Origin: CAZIRF01 sp964541755
GTDB lineage: Bacteria > Spirochaetota > Spirochaetia > Treponematales > Breznakiellaceae
Reading direction: 5' to 3'
NCBI GenBank assembly: GCA_964541755.1
Contig: CAZIRF010000015.1
Coordinates: 1-58,710, forward strand
DNA: 58,710 nt
Shown here: in pieces, positions 57,559 to 58,710 of the stretch
Position numbering within the stretch: position 1 is the stretch's first letter
Layout of the letters: the number at the start of each line of letters is the position of its first letter
Position numbers and translations under genes: made by a program
The notes under the pieces: model-generated
What the model saw: only the letters and a program-made list of their open reading frames with translations
Told to the model about the DNA's origin: nothing
Databases searched by the model: none

Positions 57559-58485
57559 GTGGATTCGGCCAATGGCGCGCTCAAAGGGTACTTTATCGAA
57601 GACGCACGCAGTAACTTGAACGAACTGCAAACGGATATCGAGGGGGGCGCCTGGCCCCCCTCGGCCGTGCGCGCAGCCGCCTGGCACCGTAGCATCCACA
57701 CCATTAAAGGCAACGCATCCTTCTTCGCCTTCCCGGAACTCGAGGGCCTGTGCCGCGGTATTGAAGGACTTCTCACCCTCCTTCGCACCGCCGACCCCCA
57801 CAGCCTCAAGACCTCTCCGGCGGAACTCCTGACCATCCTCGAAGAACTTGGCGACGCCTTGGAAAAACATGCCCATAAGGAGAGCGGGCCCCGTCATTCG
57901 GCGAGCAGGCAGTCCGATAGCCGCCCGGGCTTCGACCAGCTGGTCGCCGGCCTTCCGGCCCTCGCAGACCGCCTGGCAGCCTCCTGCGGCAAAGACCTGC
58001 ACCTTCACATCGAGCCGCCGACAGAAGCGGTCGCCCTGCCGCATCGCATCCACAGCGCCCTCCACGCCGCGCTCGTGCAGATACTGCGAAACGCCATCGA
58101 TCACGGGATCGAGTCCCCGCAGGAACGAAAAGTGCGGGGAAAAGCAACGCGGGGCAGCATTGTCATCTCCTGCGAGCGGAGCGAACTATCAGCCTTGATA
58201 CATATTGAAGACGACGGAGCGGGCCTTGACCCCCGCACACTGGCCGAAAAAGCCGGAGAAACGGGGCTGATACCTGGCGGGGCCGCATCGGCCGGGGGGC
58301 GCGGCGGCCTTGAGGTCATCTTCGAGCACGGTTTTTCCGCCGCACGCGACGACGCGGTCCTCTCAGGCTGCGGGGTGGGCCTCGATATCGTGCGCCACCG
58401 CCTGCGCGAACTGGGCGGCGAGGTCCTCGTGGAAAGCGAGGCCGGCAGGGGCTGCCGCTTTACCCTGCGTGTCCCGCTTTCTTGA
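57559..58485 (+). CDS. Miniature CheA-like histidine kinase (HPt + HATPase only)
   Basis: This 308-residue protein starts GTG with an AGAGG SD. The N-terminal HPt domain has the phospho-His motif SIHTIKGNASFF (His47). A linker follows, then the CheA-type HATPase: LRNAIDHGIESPQERKVRG (N-box), IEDDGAGLD (G1) and GCGVGLDIVRHRLRELGGEV (G2). The CheY/CheB-binding P2, the dimerisation helices P3 and the CheW-like P5 are all absent, against 600-800 residues in normal CheA. Without P3 it may act as a lone phosphotransfer module or partner of another protein. It follows tyrS on the same strand. Confidence 0.82.
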   Translation: MDSANGALKGYFIEDARSNLNELQTDIEGGAWPPSAVRAAAWHRSIHTIKGNASFFAFPELEGLCRGIEGLLTLLRTADPHSLKTSPAELLTILEELGDALEKHAHKESGPRHSASRQSDSRPGFDQLVAGLPALADRLAASCGKDLHLHIEPPTEAVALPHRIHSALHAALVQILRNAIDHGIESPQERKVRGKATRGSIVISCERSELSALIHIEDDGAGLDPRTLAEKAGETGLIPGGAASAGGRGGLEVIFEHGFSAARDDAVLSGCGVGLDIVRHRLRELGGEVLVESEAGRGCRFTLRVPLS

Positions 58486-58514
58486 AGAGTATCTTATACT
58501 GATAGTCATACCCG

Positions 58515-58710
58515 CTACAGGTAGCGCTTGATTTCCTCTCCCTCTATGCCGGCGTAGAGCTCGATGAACTGCTTGGCGGTGCTCCAGGCGATCTTTCCCA
58601 GGAGGACTTCCTCGACCTGGAAAAAGCCGACCTCGCTGGACATGTGTACGTCGATGCGGATGGGTTTCTCGCTGCCGGGCCCTATCTCGAGCTTTTCGAT
58701 GGAATTGGCC
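58515..58710 (-). CDS. Unidentified protein, C-terminal 64 residues (runs off right edge)
   Basis: Minus-strand frame open from the right edge to a TAG at 58517-58515. The visible end reads ANSIEKLEIGPGSEKPIRIDV and later AKQFIELYAGIEGEEIKRYL. It is strand-helix and soluble with no clear family. Codon use matches neighbours, so it is probably a real gene. The converging end of the CheA-like gene is 29 bp away. Confidence 0.6.
   Translation of the reverse strand, partial: ANSIEKLEIGPGSEKPIRIDVHMSSEVGFFQVEEVLLGKIAWSTAKQFIELYAGIEGEEIKRYL

Overview
The window looks like chromosomal DNA from a free-living or host-associated anaerobic spirochaete of the Treponema/Spirochaetales type. This is inferred from gene content: a divergent FliG of the FliG1 kind, a rubrerythrin / superoxide reductase / rubredoxin cassette, a MurE and a DapF-like protein without diaminopimelate signatures, many TPR proteins, DUF4912 and DUF3783 proteins, and an A2M-PBP1C pair. 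No phage, insertion sequence or CRISPR array is visible. One 100-base N run (13181-13280) marks a scaffold gap.

Layout: 1-5.4 kb holds a minus-strand set (TPR/Mrr-like membrane protein, metallophosphoesterase, ParB-like protein cut by the window edge) divergent from two plus-strand TPR proteins. 5.5-10 kb is a minus operon (Zn-ribbon protein, murI, rsgA, mutS2). 10-13.1 kb has a pentapeptide-repeat/MBL-hydrolase pair, a nucleotidyltransferase-like gene and a small plus operon ending in a DUF167 gene. 13.1-13.6 kb is a tandem repeat array joined to tRNA-Lys. 13.6-18 kb carries yajC-secD-secF and ispH. 18.1-19.8 kb is the oxygen-defence cassette. 19.9-25.6 kb is a divergent cell-envelope cluster (two TPR lipoproteins, a polytopic membrane protein, a LysM lytic transglycosylase, a periplasmic protein). 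25.7-28.3 kb is clpB interrupted by an in-frame TAA.

28.3-38.6 kb holds a DUF3783 protein, an M16C peptidase, a FliG1-like protein, tRNA-Pro and an nfeD-flotillin-flotillin-histidine kinase operon. 38.8-51.2 kb is all minus strand: ABC exporter, GH57 glucan enzyme and DUF4912 in one operon, preceded by alpha-2-macroglobulin and PBP1C. 51.4-55 kb is murE-ddl-dapF-like. 55-58.7 kb carries adenosine deaminase, tyrS, a miniature CheA-like protein and the end of an unidentified gene.

Three things stand out. (1) About ten genes have a sigma70-like promoter whose -10 box lies only 6-9 nt before the start codon with no Shine-Dalgarno sequence, so leaderless mRNAs seem common here, side by side with normal SD-led genes. 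(2) A DapF-fold protein follows murE and ddl; both catalytic-cysteine positions are kept but the surrounding signature loops are lost. (3) The scaffold gap sits exactly inside a 170-bp tandem repeat that carries the 3' end and terminator of tRNA-Lys. By eye, base composition becomes clearly more GC-rich from about 25.6 kb onward.
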